Source: Haplomitrium mnioides
Taxonomy: Eukaryota > Marchantiophyta > Haplomitriopsida > Calobryales
Reading direction: 5' to 3'
Length of the DNA stretch: 23,071 nt
Assembly (NCBI GenBank): GCA_049999725.1
Contig: JBNGIS010017966.1
Coordinates: forward strand, 95,790-118,860
Made by a program: the position numbers and the translations under genes. Below the pieces are notes generated by a model that saw nothing but the letters and a program-made list of their open reading frames with translations, did not search any database and had not been told where the DNA came from. Shown in pieces: positions 1 through 8,653 of the stretch (position 1 is the stretch's first letter; each line of letters opens with the position of its first letter).

Positions 1-71
1 CTCAAGTACTTTATAAAATAATAGTCTTGAATTACAATATACTTGAAAGTGCAAAATATAGAACAAAATTC

Positions 72-1748
72 TTAAATGACTTTAGTCATTCGTCTCGACT
101 TCTTTGGATTCAGCTTCAAAAGATTTATCAAGGTTTGCTTGATTTGTCTCAATGTTAATAATGGTGATTGAATCTCTTTGAAACATTTCAAGATATCATT
201 GAGGGTTTTTTATCTTTCATACTCAAATAGATTTGCTTTAATAGTAGCTAGAGTGGTTTTCTCTAATTGGTTTTTTTAGGTAAGAAGAAAATCAAAAGAC
301 AGAATTATAATTTGTGTCACATCAAGTACATCAATATGTAGCTTGGATTTGCGTCTCCTTTTTGTTGCTACTATTTTTTGTGAGAAGTATTGTCCAGAAA
401 ATGCATCTTCATGCAAATAAGTACCACCATTAAGCTCGTACTCGTTTCGGGTTTGGGGGATCTTCCTTATCAAATGAAAAAACTTTGAGAACTTTGGCAA
501 CCCAAAACGGTCTGCCATTTGGCTCCAGAGATGCAACAACACAAATAAACATTCTAGCTTTCATCTCATGTAGATTTCTAAATTTATGCCTGTATTGAGT
601 ATTGTGCAAAAGAGTCCCTTCTCGTGGCTTAGGTGCTCCATCATAGATTGCTCAACGTGTAGAAAGTATTTGCTGTGCTGGAGTATCTTCTTCTGTTTGT
701 TAAACATCAAGATAAGAATCTAGACAAATATTTTGAGAATCATTAAATGTGTTTGACTGTTATAAAGGTAGAAAGACAAATTCTGCTTTGAGTGCTTGTT
801 TTTTTTTTCAAGAATGTAGGTCGTTATCTCTTGTTGGGCAAGAAAAAAGTCATTCCACCATTGAATATTAGAATCTGTAAGGAACTTGTAGCAGTTCTCA
901 CTTATGTTATCCTTTATTGAAAACACCATTTTCTCAGCATCCACTTCTCTTTCTTCCTTTTGAAATTGTTTGATTTCAGAACATGCCGTGAGAGGAATCA
1001 ACATTGAACTCAAAATTTATCTGTCCACTTCATGTAGGTACTTGAGTTGACAAATACCATCCGCAAGTAACCAAAATTCATCTATTGAAAGCTGTTTGCT
1101 CCAAATCTTTGCCTTGGAATCATTTAACTGGAACTTGAATTGTTGATTAAAACTAACATCATGTATCTTGAGAGGGACATTATTTCAGAAACATTTTGAA
1201 ATCCCAAGTTTCCAACAAAAGAATCACTTGAGGTTTAGGATTATAGGATAATTGAAGCGCCACTAAGACTCATAATCGTAGAAGCTTTGACACGTTTTAA
1301 ATGTTTCAAGAATTGGTTGAACATTTGAAAGATTTGATCATGAGTATGGCCAACCATGAGAAATCCCAGCTTGATTTTTCAAAAAACATTCTTGGCAATA
1401 AGTAGACTAATATATCCAAACAAGATAGAATTCTTATTCTCTCGTGTCGTGTTGTCCAACTGAAGATACAAAGTTGGAAGTAGCGAGCATTCAAAGTCAC
1501 ATAATATTTTGTTGAGCACAATAAATGTCAAATTAGAATTGCTTCTCAAGTTTTCATATGTTAAGAAGTCCCTCAAAGAAAGAGCATGATTGAATATTAA
1601 GGCACTAACAACATGCACACCCACCAAACAATCTTCATCAATGTTTTTTGGTGGCAAAGGCCAGTGTGGAATAACAATTTTCTTCTCATCCATTTCATCA
1701 ATGACAATTCTCAAGTACTTTTGACCATCGGCATAATATTTTATTTGA
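72..1748 (-). pseudogene. C-terminal half of transposase-like gene (DUF7869-type core), decayed
   Basis: This is the second half of the minus-strand gene that starts at 10379. It begins after a likely 3' splice site (TGATGCAG, ending at 1749) and reads YYADGQKYLRIVIDEMDE, then LQLDNTTRENKN (1465-1430) and VGHTHDQI (1354-1331). I associate these two signatures with an uncharacterised transposase-like RNase-H-fold family (DUF7869 type); this comes from memory and was not searched. A TGA at 1381-1379 separates the two motifs, but the frame is kept. Two frameshifts follow near 1250 and 1180, around the segments PKPQVILLLETWDFK and KIHDVSFNQQFKFQL. Later pieces read GRPFWVAKVLKVFSFDKED (about 515-455) and DVTQIIILSFDFLLT. 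The frame ends at TAA 74-72. About 560 codons remain. Catalytic activity is inferred from the fold-like motifs only; this copy cannot make a full protein. Confidence 0.68.
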
Positions 1749-2235
1749 CTGCATCATCACAAAGCACAAAGGACATAAAAGTAGTTCAGTAAAACATATG
1801 TCGATACTTGTAACTTCAAAACACAACCTCATGTTCCAAAAACATTCAAGTGATCTCAAACAAATGTTTGAATTTGTGGAAGTGAAAAACTTTGTAAAAG
1901 ATTTAAAAATAAACTTTAGGCAATTTGAAAAAAAGTAAAATCTATTTAAATTTGAGAAAAACAAGATTTGCAAACAAAGGGTACCAGAACACATCTTGTG
2001 AGCATTTAGAATGAGTGGAAACAACAACAGATCATATGGGCGCATAGGACCAACACAACAACACCAATGGTTTGGCTTGTTGTGATTGTTATCACAACTA
2101 GTTTTAAAAGGAACAAGAACAAATCCTATGCGTGCATAGGATTTACAAACAATAAAAATGATTCTTGTGTTGTTCTTTTTTTTTTTTTACAAAAGCTCTT
2201 GATTTAAATGAATGAAAACAAAACTTGTTGCAAGG
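1749..2235 (-). other. Downstream piece of an intron of the transposase-like gene
   Basis: No coding segment is visible here. The stretch lies between the splice acceptor at 1749 and the chromovirus insertion at 2236, so it continues the intron whose donor is at 8653. It holds two palindromes of the family found elsewhere in this locus. At 2121-2144 a 24-bp unit has perfect 11-bp arms (AAATCCTATGC / GCATAGGATTT) around GT. At about 2031-2050 there is an imperfect one centred on GGGCGC. A T-rich run at 2176-2189 is also present. A short undetected exon here cannot be excluded. Confidence 0.5.
2231..2235. repeat. 5-bp target-site duplication, left copy
   Basis: CAAGG immediately precedes the TG of the 5' LTR. 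It pairs with CAATG immediately after the CA of the 3' LTR, with one mismatch. Five base pairs is the usual duplication length for LTR retrotransposons. Confidence 0.75.
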
Positions 2236-2310
2236 TGTAATGGTCACTCACTTCAGCACGCCATAGCTAAAAGAGTAGCAAAAAGCAATTGCTATTATAG
2301 AGAATTGGAC

Positions 2311-2318
2311 ACGTGGCA
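2311..2318 (+). promoter_or_regulatory. G-box / ABRE-like element in 5' LTR
   Basis: CACGTGGC within GACACGTGGCAC matches the plant G-box/ABRE core bound by bZIP factors. The same sequence is at 7911-7918 in the 3' LTR. It lies about 310 bp upstream of the LTR TATA box. Related ACATGTGGCA boxes recur in the U3 repeats. Stress or abscisic-acid response is an inference from the motif only. Confidence 0.45.
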
Positions 2319-2625
2319 CGAGGAGAAAAAGTCAACAAATTAAAGTGAAAGAGAGAGTCTAGATAAACTACTTTAGAAGAGGATAAAGACATATGGCAAG
2401 CGGAGAATTAAAGTAAAGAGAAGGTTCTAAAGATAAGAACATGTGGCAAGCACAGAATAAAAGTAAAGAGAAGGTTCTAAAGATAAGGACATGTGGCAGA
2501 AGGAGAAAAAAAGTAAAAGGTGGTCCAATTAGAGTGAGAGAGAAAAGAGAGATCCAATTAGAAGAGGATAGAAAAGGAACCAATGGGGTTTGTCCACCTA
2601 TGTAAGAAAAATGATTTCTCTCAAG

Positions 2626-2633
2626 TATATAAA
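2626..2633 (+). promoter_or_regulatory. TATA box of the 5' LTR
   Basis: TATATAAA followed by GAAGGGAGAG is conserved at 8222-8229 in the 3' LTR. It lies about 140 bp before the LTR end, as expected for a U3 promoter driving the retrotransposon transcript. Confidence 0.65.
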
Positions 2634-2770
2634 GAAGGGAGAGTGCCTTGTTTGGCATCTCTTATCTTGTAGGTTTTCTAAGTTCTTTGTGCGCTTCTCT
2701 TGTGCTAACTTGTATGTGTTGTATTTGTACTAATTTATGTGTGTAATGTGGGTGTGTAGTAGTGTTACAA

Positions 2771-2787
2771 TGATATCAGAGCTTGGT
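2771..2787 (+). other. Primer-binding site, initiator Met-tRNA type
   Basis: TGATATCAGAGCTTGG starts one base after the 5' LTR end. It matches the usual plant TGGTATCAGAGC complement of the tRNA-iMet 3' end with a single change (G to A at position 3). This primes minus-strand DNA synthesis. Confidence 0.85.
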
Positions 2788-3464
2788 CTTCTCTAAAGAG
2801 TGTGGATTATCCCTCTTTGGAGAAGTACTTAAGACCTTTTAGAATAGTGGAATCTCTACTTTGCATTGACTCCATTAGAGTCAAACTTTCAAGTTTTCAT
2901 GAATAAATGATAGTGGATATCCCATCCTTTATAAATAAAGATAAGAAGTTTGACTTGATGCCATTGTAGCCAATGGATAGAGGAGAATTTGTACCTCCTA
3001 GAATTCCTCTATTAAATCTTTTTAACATTCGTGTGTTTAATATTGACAATCATTTCTTTCGTCCATTTCAAGTGTATAACTTTGGTGATGACTTTATGGT
3101 TTTTGTGATGGAATTAAAAGAGAATGTTATATTACCTGTGGTAAATTATGGTATGACATGGGAGTGTTTTATTATATTTTATGGTAGAAAGAAAAATGGA
3201 TTTGAACCAAGCTCCTCTAGAAGAGTTCAACTCCAAATATCATATTTCTATTACAGTAACGTCTAAACAAACATATCGAGATTTTCTTGTTCGAAAATTT
3301 GGAGAGAGGTTTTGTAATGCAGTGTTGGCATCCACTAAACCTTTTATTTTACCTATCATTCACAACTGGAATGTTTATATATTTGTTTTTTTATAAGTTA
3401 GAAGGCTCTTTGAGAGAATAATATAGATGCTAACTCTAACAGTCTTGAAGAAGGAGTGTGGATG
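2788..3464 (+). other. Chromovirus leader between PBS and gag
   Basis: This 0.68 kb stretch lies between the PBS and the first gag ATG. Short open frames exist (2973-3266, 3181-3396), but I recognise no domain in them and they look like chance frames in AT-rich sequence. The region may be untranslated leader, or may include a diverged gag N-terminus that I cannot read. Confidence 0.4.
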
Positions 3465-4390
3465 ATGGCAAAGTTGGAAGAGCTTTAAGCAGCTCTTATA
3501 GCAAGCCAACAAAAAACCAATATGTTGATGGCAGAAATGGTGAAAATTCAATTACAACAAGAAAGTGGAGAAGGAAGTCGAGAGACGCTACTTCAAAAAA
3601 TGAGCAAGTTATACAAGGTAGAGCATTATAAAGGAAGTCGCACAATTGGCATCGTAGAAGGATGGGTCTATCGAATGGAAGTTCATATGTCATATTATCC
3701 AAATGCTTCAGATTTGGAGAAAGGATTGTTTGCAAGATCATTTTTAACAAAGCATGCATCAATATAGCTACAAGGTTGGGAGCGATAGAAAAATACACAA
3801 GGAGAGCAACTTTTGTGGAGCAGTTTAAAAGAAGGTTTTCTCTAAAATTTTAAAGCGGTAGATTCTATATTGATCGCAAGAACAAAGCTTTGGGAGTTGG
3901 AGTAGCAAGGAAGCGTTGCAAGATGCATTGAGGAATTTCGAAGCTTGGAAGTTCAAATCGAAGATATGAGTCTAGTAGAGGCCCTTGACAAATTTTTGCA
4001 AGGGTTAAAGAGAAAGACTAGAAGAGAAGTTATGATGCGCAACCCAAAAGATGTAATGAAGCTATTTTATTTGCTCAAAGAATTGAAGAGATACTAGGAA
4101 TTGTGTGAACTGGAGGAAACTATGGCTCCACGCCTATGGAGTTAGGAAATATGAGAAGAAGAGAATTTCATCGCCTAAATCACCAACAAGGAGGACCACA
4201 AAATACTAATAAAAAGAGGATGGATGATCGACGAGAAACTTGAACATGCTATAATTGTGGTCGGGTAGGGCATATTTCACCAAATTGTAGAGCAATATGG
4301 CGCAGTCAAAGACGAGTGTTTTGGTGGTCTCTTCACAACATCAACAATGAAGGAGATGAAGAATGTCAAGGAAACAATGGGCACCAGTGA
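3465..4390 (+). pseudogene. gag: Chromovirus gag (capsid and CCHC nucleocapsid), broken
   Basis: The frame opens at ATG 3465 (MAKLEEL) and meets TAA at 3486. It then runs through EGWVYRMEVHMSYYPNASD to a TAG at 3765, in the position where retrotransposon Gag domains usually have Trp. Frameshifts follow. Near the end, frame 2 shows the zinc knuckle C-YN-C-GRVG-H-ISPN-C at 4247-4288 (CX2CX4HX4C), preceded by a TGA at 4241. Gag packages the element's RNA into particles in the cytoplasm. The stops and frame changes mean no functional product. Confidence 0.8.
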
Positions 4391-4805
4391 AGAAACCTTG
4401 TGGTTTTGCTGGGATGAAGAAGAAAGGCGAGGAAAGTATCTACTATATAGAAAAAAATGGAAGGTTAATTGTAGTTGATGGATGGATGGAAGGATCTGCA
4501 ATAAGAGCTTTGGTGAAGAAAATTAATTATCATGAGTGATAACATTGAAGTTGAAGTTGCCTCTTGAAAAAGAAGAGCACGAAGTGGTGGAAATGGCAAA
4601 TGGCCAAAGTGAGTTTATTGAACGACTATCTCAAGGTATAGCTTTACACATGGGTAACTATAAACAGAAGTTGGAGTGGACGATCACAACATTGGTAAGA
4701 TACAACGCTATTCTTGGAATGAAGTGGTTATAAAGATATAATCCGCAAGTCGATTGGAGAAAGAAGACACTCACGACATCTCAATGGAAGATTTGGGGAG
4801 ATTGA
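4391..4805 (+). pseudogene. Chromovirus aspartic protease, degenerate
   Basis: The readable part is frame 3 from about 4536: ANGQSEF, then YNAILGMKWL (4704-4733), then RYNPQVDW. This matches the C-terminal flap and ILGMDWL block of gypsy proteases. The expected DSG/DTG active-site triplet should lie near 4505-4535. There the sequence reads ALVKKINYHE followed by a stop, so the catalytic Asp is not recognisable. TAA at 4731 and TGA at 4803 interrupt the frame. The same frame continues directly into reverse transcriptase, as in normal gypsy pol. Confidence 0.7.
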
Positions 4806-5753
4806 GTAAGATCTCATTCAAGACACCTACCTCTATATGTGATTGGTGCAAATGCAATCAAAAAGCAAGATATGGTGTTTTTAGGACTCATACATGAGCT
4901 CACTATTGACAAGAAAGACTCAAATCATAATGTTCCACATGAATTTCAAGGTGTTTTGAAGGAGTTTCATGACGTTTTTCCCAATGATTTGCCCAAGGAT
5001 TTGCCTCCAAAACGATGCATTGATCACAAGATTGAGGTCATTCCAAGAAGTACACTATGCAAAACACCACATCATTTGCCTCCTCATGAAATGGAGGAAT
5101 GCAAATCTTAGATTATGGAATTGTTGGAAAAATGATTCATTCAACCAAGCATTTCTTCTTATGGTGCACCAACACTATTTGTGAAAAAGAATGATGGGAG
5201 TATAAGGATGTGCATTGACTATTGAATAGTCAATCAACAAACGGTGAAAAATAAATATCTATTACCGAGGATGGATGATTTATTTGATCAACTTCAAGGA
5301 GAAAATTACTTTACAAAATTGGACTTGAGAAACAGATATAATCAAATCCGAATCGTGGAAGTTGATGTGCAAAAAACAGCGTTTCAAAGTTGACACAGGC
5401 ATTTTGAATATCTCGTTATGTCTTTTGGATTAGCCAATGCTCCTGCAACATTTATGGGTCTTATGAATGATATTCTTTGATCTTATTTGGATAAGTTTGT
5501 TATTGTCTTTTTGGATGATATTCTCATCTATAGCAAGAATCTTCAAGAGCATCAACAACATCTTCGTATAGTATTCAAGGTACTTCAGAACCACAAGCTA
5601 TATGTGAAGATGTCCAAATGTGAAATTGGAAAGAGGGAGGTTGACTACTTGGGTCACCATGTAAGTGCATCAGGAATCCAAATTATGGATAAGAAAGTGG
5701 AAGTAATTCAGAAGTGAGAAGCTCCTAGTGATCAAACACAACTAAGGGGATTT
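4806..5753 (+). pseudogene. Chromovirus reverse transcriptase, nonsense-riddled
   Basis: Frame 3 reads through the whole RT without a frameshift. It shows NDLPKDLPPKRCIDHKIE (about 4983-5036), GAPTLFVKKNDGS, FTKLDLRNRYNQIRI (5310-5354), MSFGLANAPATF, and the catalytic FLDD at 5508-5519 (the YxDD box), followed by KCEIGKREVDYLGH. Nonsense codons fall at 5109 TAG, 5133 TGA, 5223 TGA, 5391 TGA, 5478 TGA and 5715 TGA. Most sit where the family usually has Arg, Gln or Trp. RT copies element RNA to DNA in the particle. The domain order and near-complete length show a full pol that decayed in place. Confidence 0.9.
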
Positions 5754-6312
5754 TTGGGGCTAACCAGGTTTTATTGTCGATTTGTGAAAGGTTTTGCACA
5801 AATAGAAAAACCATTAACCAACTCTCTCAAGAAAAGTCACACATGGTCAGGGGAAGCTGCAGAAGAGTTGGCATTCCAAGCATTGAAGAAATCACTTCTT
5901 CATGCTTTTATTTTTAAATGGTATGATTCTAAACGACCAATCAAACTTTCGGTGGATGCATCGGGAAAGGCTATTGGTGGAGTTTTGTAGCAAGAATAGG
6001 AGGATGGTTGGCATCCTATTGCCTTCTTTTCTAGGAAGTTGAGCGACATAGACCAAAACTACCACACTATGGAGCGAGAAGAATTGGCAATTGTGATATC
6101 AACCAAACATTGGAAGCATTATCTAGGAGATAAGGAGTTTATTGTCGAAACTGACCTTAAACCCTTGATCTATCTAGAAACTCAAAAGGAGCTCTCAAAA
6201 TGGCAGATTTGTTGAGCGGAGTGGTGACAACGGTTTCATATGAAGGTGGTCTATGTGGAAAGAGAATGAAAAATTGCAGATGCCTTGACCCACATGCCTC
6301 AACTCAACATCT
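5754..6312 (+). pseudogene. Chromovirus RNase H, nonsense-riddled
   Basis: Frame 3 continues from RT. It opens with GLTRFYCRFVKGFAQIEKPL at the RT connection, then KLSVDASGKAIGGVL (first Asp near 5955), HPIAFFSRKLSDIDQNY, TMEREELAIV (Glu region near 6072-6083) and VETDLKPLIYL (Asp 6153). The end matches KIADALTHMP. These are the D-E-D blocks of gypsy RNase H, which degrades RNA in the hybrid. Stops are at 5988 TAG, 5997 TAG, 6213 TGA, 6225 TGA and 6267 TGA. Confidence 0.87.
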
Positions 6313-7560
6313 TGTCAAAAATCACGATTCATCTTACTTGGTAGATGGAAATGTTGGCTGCAACAAAAGAAGATGAGAAGATCATTGCCACACAACAAAC
6401 GAATCTAGTGAAAGAGGTGAGAGGATTGATTTTCTTCCAAAGCAAGGTTTAGGTTCCTAATAATGTTAAGCTTTGCTCTAAGGTTTTGTATGAAGCACAT
6501 GATTTAGCAATTGGTGGACATGTTGGAATTGAAAAAAAAATTTGACAATTTTCAACAAGTCTATTATTGGTCTAAGATGCATCAAGATGTGGAGACCTAT
6601 GTTCGAAGTTGTTTAGCTTGTAAACAAAACAAAGCGACCAATCTTAAACATGGAGGACTATTACAACCGTTGCATATTACAAATCGGCGATGAGAACAAG
6701 TGAGTATGGATACTGTGTGTGAGTTACCACGTACTTCTATGGGTTATGATGCTATTGCTGTTTTTGTGAACAAACTTAGCAAAATGATTCATATTCGTCC
6801 AACTACCAAATTAGTGACAGCACCAAAGTTAGTATGAATTTATTTGGAAGCGGTCTACTCTCATCATGGTATCTTCAAAGTGATTAGATATCTCCGACCG
6901 TGACACTCAATTTACTAGCATGTTTTGGCGCACAATATTTGGTCTTTTCAAAACCAAATTGGCTATGTCCACTTCTTATCACCTTGAATCGGATGGTCAA
7001 ACTGAAAAGGCCTAATGCACCATCGAAGATATGTTGCAGACTTTTACTTTGGAAGAACAAGAAGAATGGGATTGGTTGCTACCTCTTGTGGAGTTCTCTT
7101 ACAATAACTCCATCAACAACTCTACATGAGTTATGCCTTTCTTTTTGATGCATGGTGAGCATCCAACTACTCTATCTAATCTTCATCCTACATTGACATC
7201 TAAGAGTCCAACTGCCAATGATTTCCTCCATCGGCTACACCACGGCATCCAACGTGCCAAGGAAAAACTTGAAGTTGCTCATAATCGCTAAAAACAATAT
7301 ACCGATGCTCATTGTCGCAAAGTGACCTTGCTATAAGTAACCAAGTATGGCTCTCTACATCTAATCTTCCTTTGCTTTGCTCTCGTAAGCTATCTACTCA
7401 TTTTATTGGACCATTTTCTATTTTTGCTCGTATTGGTGAAGTAGCCTATCAACTTGTTTTACCTCCTCACATGAAGATTCATCCGGTTTTTCATGTCTCT
7501 TTATTATGTGCTTTTGTACCTCGCTCTACCACCTTCATTTGTACCCAATAACCCTCTCCA
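6313..7560 (+). pseudogene. Chromovirus integrase, frameshifted
   Basis: The HHCC finger is visible as His 6498 and His 6519 (frame 3) and Cys 6610 and Cys 6619 (frame 1). A frameshift in the A9 run 6532-6540 separates the two halves. The catalytic core shows the first Asp in SMDTV (6709). After a second shift near 6880 it shows the second Asp in SDRDTQF (6896) and Glu in DGQTEK (7004), both frame 2. A third shift near 7330 returns to frame 1, with VWLSTSNLPL and HPVFHVSLL before a stop at 7549. All three catalytic residues survive, but the frame is broken by stops at 6342, 6450, 6691 and others. Integrase would insert the DNA copy. Confidence 0.88.
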
Positions 7561-7785
7561 CCACTTGAGCTTATTGATGGTCATGAGGAATTTGAGGTGG
7601 AACAGCTCTTGAAGAAATGCACACGTCGTCGAGGCCATCATGAGACTATGGAGTACTTGGTTCATTGGAAAGACTACCCTCTTTGTGAAGCTACTTGAGA
7701 GCCATTGGAGAATTTGGCCAATGCCTCTACACTTATTCACTCTTTTGAGAACTCTCTTACTCGCAACGAGGACGTTGCCTCTTAA
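7561..7785 (+). pseudogene. C-terminal chromodomain of the integrase
   Basis: Frame 1 reads EEFEVEQLLKK, then METMEYLVHWKDYP in outline (7651-7680), then EAT, TGA and EPLENL, ending SFENSL..VAS and TAA at 7783. This is the chromodomain fold; Tyr 7654 and Trp 7666 are two of the aromatic cage positions. The third aromatic position, in the usual T-W-E-P motif, is a TGA stop at 7696. In chromoviruses the domain directs insertion to particular chromatin. The stop codon just precedes the polypurine tract, the normal end of pol. Confidence 0.88.
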
Positions 7786-7798
7786 AAGGAGGGAGGAT
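7784..7798 (+). other. Polypurine tract
   Basis: AAAAGGAGGGAGGAT lies directly before the 3' LTR TG and overlaps the end of the pol stop codon. It is the usual primer site for plus-strand synthesis. Confidence 0.8.
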
Positions 7799-8362
7799 TG
7801 CAATAGTTACTAAATTTAGTAAGCCATAGCTAAAAATAATGTCAGTTATGTTTAGAAAGCTATTAATAAATTAGAGTAGCAAAAAGCAATTGCTATTATA
7901 GAGAATTGGACACGTGGCACGAGGAGAGAAAGTCAACGAAAGTGAAAGAAGGAGTCTAGATAGACTACTTTAGAAGAGGATAAGGACATATGGTAAGCGG
8001 AGAATTAAAGTAAAGAGAAGGTTCTAAAGATAAAGACACATGGCAGAAGGAGAACTAAAGAGATGGAAGGTTCTAAGGATAAGAACATGTGGCAAAAGGA
8101 AAACAAAAGTAAAGGGTGGTCCAATTAGAGTGAGAGAGAAAAGAGGGGTCCAATTAGAAGAGGATAGAAAAGGAAATAATGGGGTTCCTCTACCTATGTA
8201 AGCAAAGTGCTTTCTCTCAAGTATATAAAGAAGGGAGAGTGCCTTGTTTGCCATCTCTTACCTTGTGGGTTTTCCAAGTTCTTTGTGCGCTTCTCTTGTG
8301 CTAACTTGTATGTGTTGTATTTATACTAACTTATGTGTGTAATGTGGGTGTGTAGTATTACA
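7799..8362 (+). repeat. 3' LTR of the chromovirus (564 bp)
   Basis: It begins TGCAATAG and ends GTATTACA and matches 2236-2769. It contains the G-box at 7911-7918 and TATA at 8222-8229. It carries about 40 bp near 7836-7878 that are absent from the 5' LTR, and fewer internal GAGAAGGTTCTAAAG units. The clear divergence from the 5' LTR indicates an old insertion. Confidence 0.92.
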
Positions 8363-8367
8363 CAATG
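8363..8367. repeat. 5-bp target-site duplication, right copy
   Basis: CAATG follows the 3' LTR end and matches CAAGG at 2231-2235 with one mismatch. Confidence 0.75.
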
Positions 8368-8653
8368 CTAAGATCATCACCAAGAATGAGATTCATTTTC
8401 TTGCTTTACTTGATTATAGACAAGGTTAAAATTGAAACTTAAAACAACAGACTCTATGTGAGCATAGACACTCTTCTCACAACTCAACTTGCTAAGAATT
8501 ATTTGACTCAAATCTTCATTGCTGAATAACCTAACAAAAAAATATCTTTTGGCTCTAAGTTGAGAAAACAAAACATCTCTTGAACTAAGCTTTGAGTCTA
8601 GAAAAAAGAGCATGGATTAACCAAAAATGTCAAAAGAGAAGAAAATTTGTTAC
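8368..8653 (-). other. Upstream piece of the intron of the transposase-like gene
   Basis: The likely donor AAAG|GTAACA is at 8654/8653 on the minus strand, right after the knuckle exon. No family signature is readable. The short open frame at 8377-8613 contains a palindromic motif of the local family (TCTATG..CATAGA at 8453-8468) and is probably not coding. With 1749-2235 it formed one intron of about 0.78 kb before the chromovirus landed. Confidence 0.5.

Larger units (their letters stand above)
2236..2769 (+). repeat. 5' LTR of the chromovirus (534 bp)
   Basis: The repeat begins TGTAATGG and ends GTTACA, giving inverted TGTAA/TTACA ends. It matches 7799-8362 along its length. Relative to the 3' copy it lacks about 40 bp just after CCATAGCTAAAA. 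It also differs in the number and sequence of roughly 50-bp internal units built on GAGAAGGTTCTAAAGATAAG and ACATGTGGCA (about 2388-2520). The 3' part carries the TATA box and the transcription start region. Confidence 0.92.
2236..8362 (+). mobile_element. Ty3/gypsy chromovirus LTR retrotransposon, degenerate
   Basis: This is a complete-length but dead LTR retrotransposon of about 6.1 kb. In order it shows a 5' LTR, a primer-binding site for initiator Met-tRNA, gag with a CCHC knuckle, protease, reverse transcriptase, RNase H, integrase with a C-terminal chromodomain, a polypurine tract and a 3' LTR. The order protease-RT-RNaseH-integrase marks Ty3/gypsy, and the chromodomain places it among chromoviruses. 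The exact lineage (Tekay, Reina or another) was not resolved. It sits inside an intron of the minus-strand transposase-like gene and reads in the opposite direction. Many nonsense codons and a few frameshifts make it non-autonomous. Confidence 0.93.

Noticed and set aside
2973-3396. Extra gene in the chromovirus leader
   Set aside because: Two overlapping short frames with no domain, low-complexity content and no start context; they are more likely leader sequence.
4536-6531. Stop-codon reassignment or readthrough in pol
   Set aside because: The stops include TGA, TAG and TAA, fit ordinary transitions and occur alongside frameshifts and lost catalytic residues, so decay is the simpler reading.
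7504-7803. Minus-strand 99-residue open frame over the integrase end
   Set aside because: It is antisense to the chromodomain; the plus strand carries the clear domain match.
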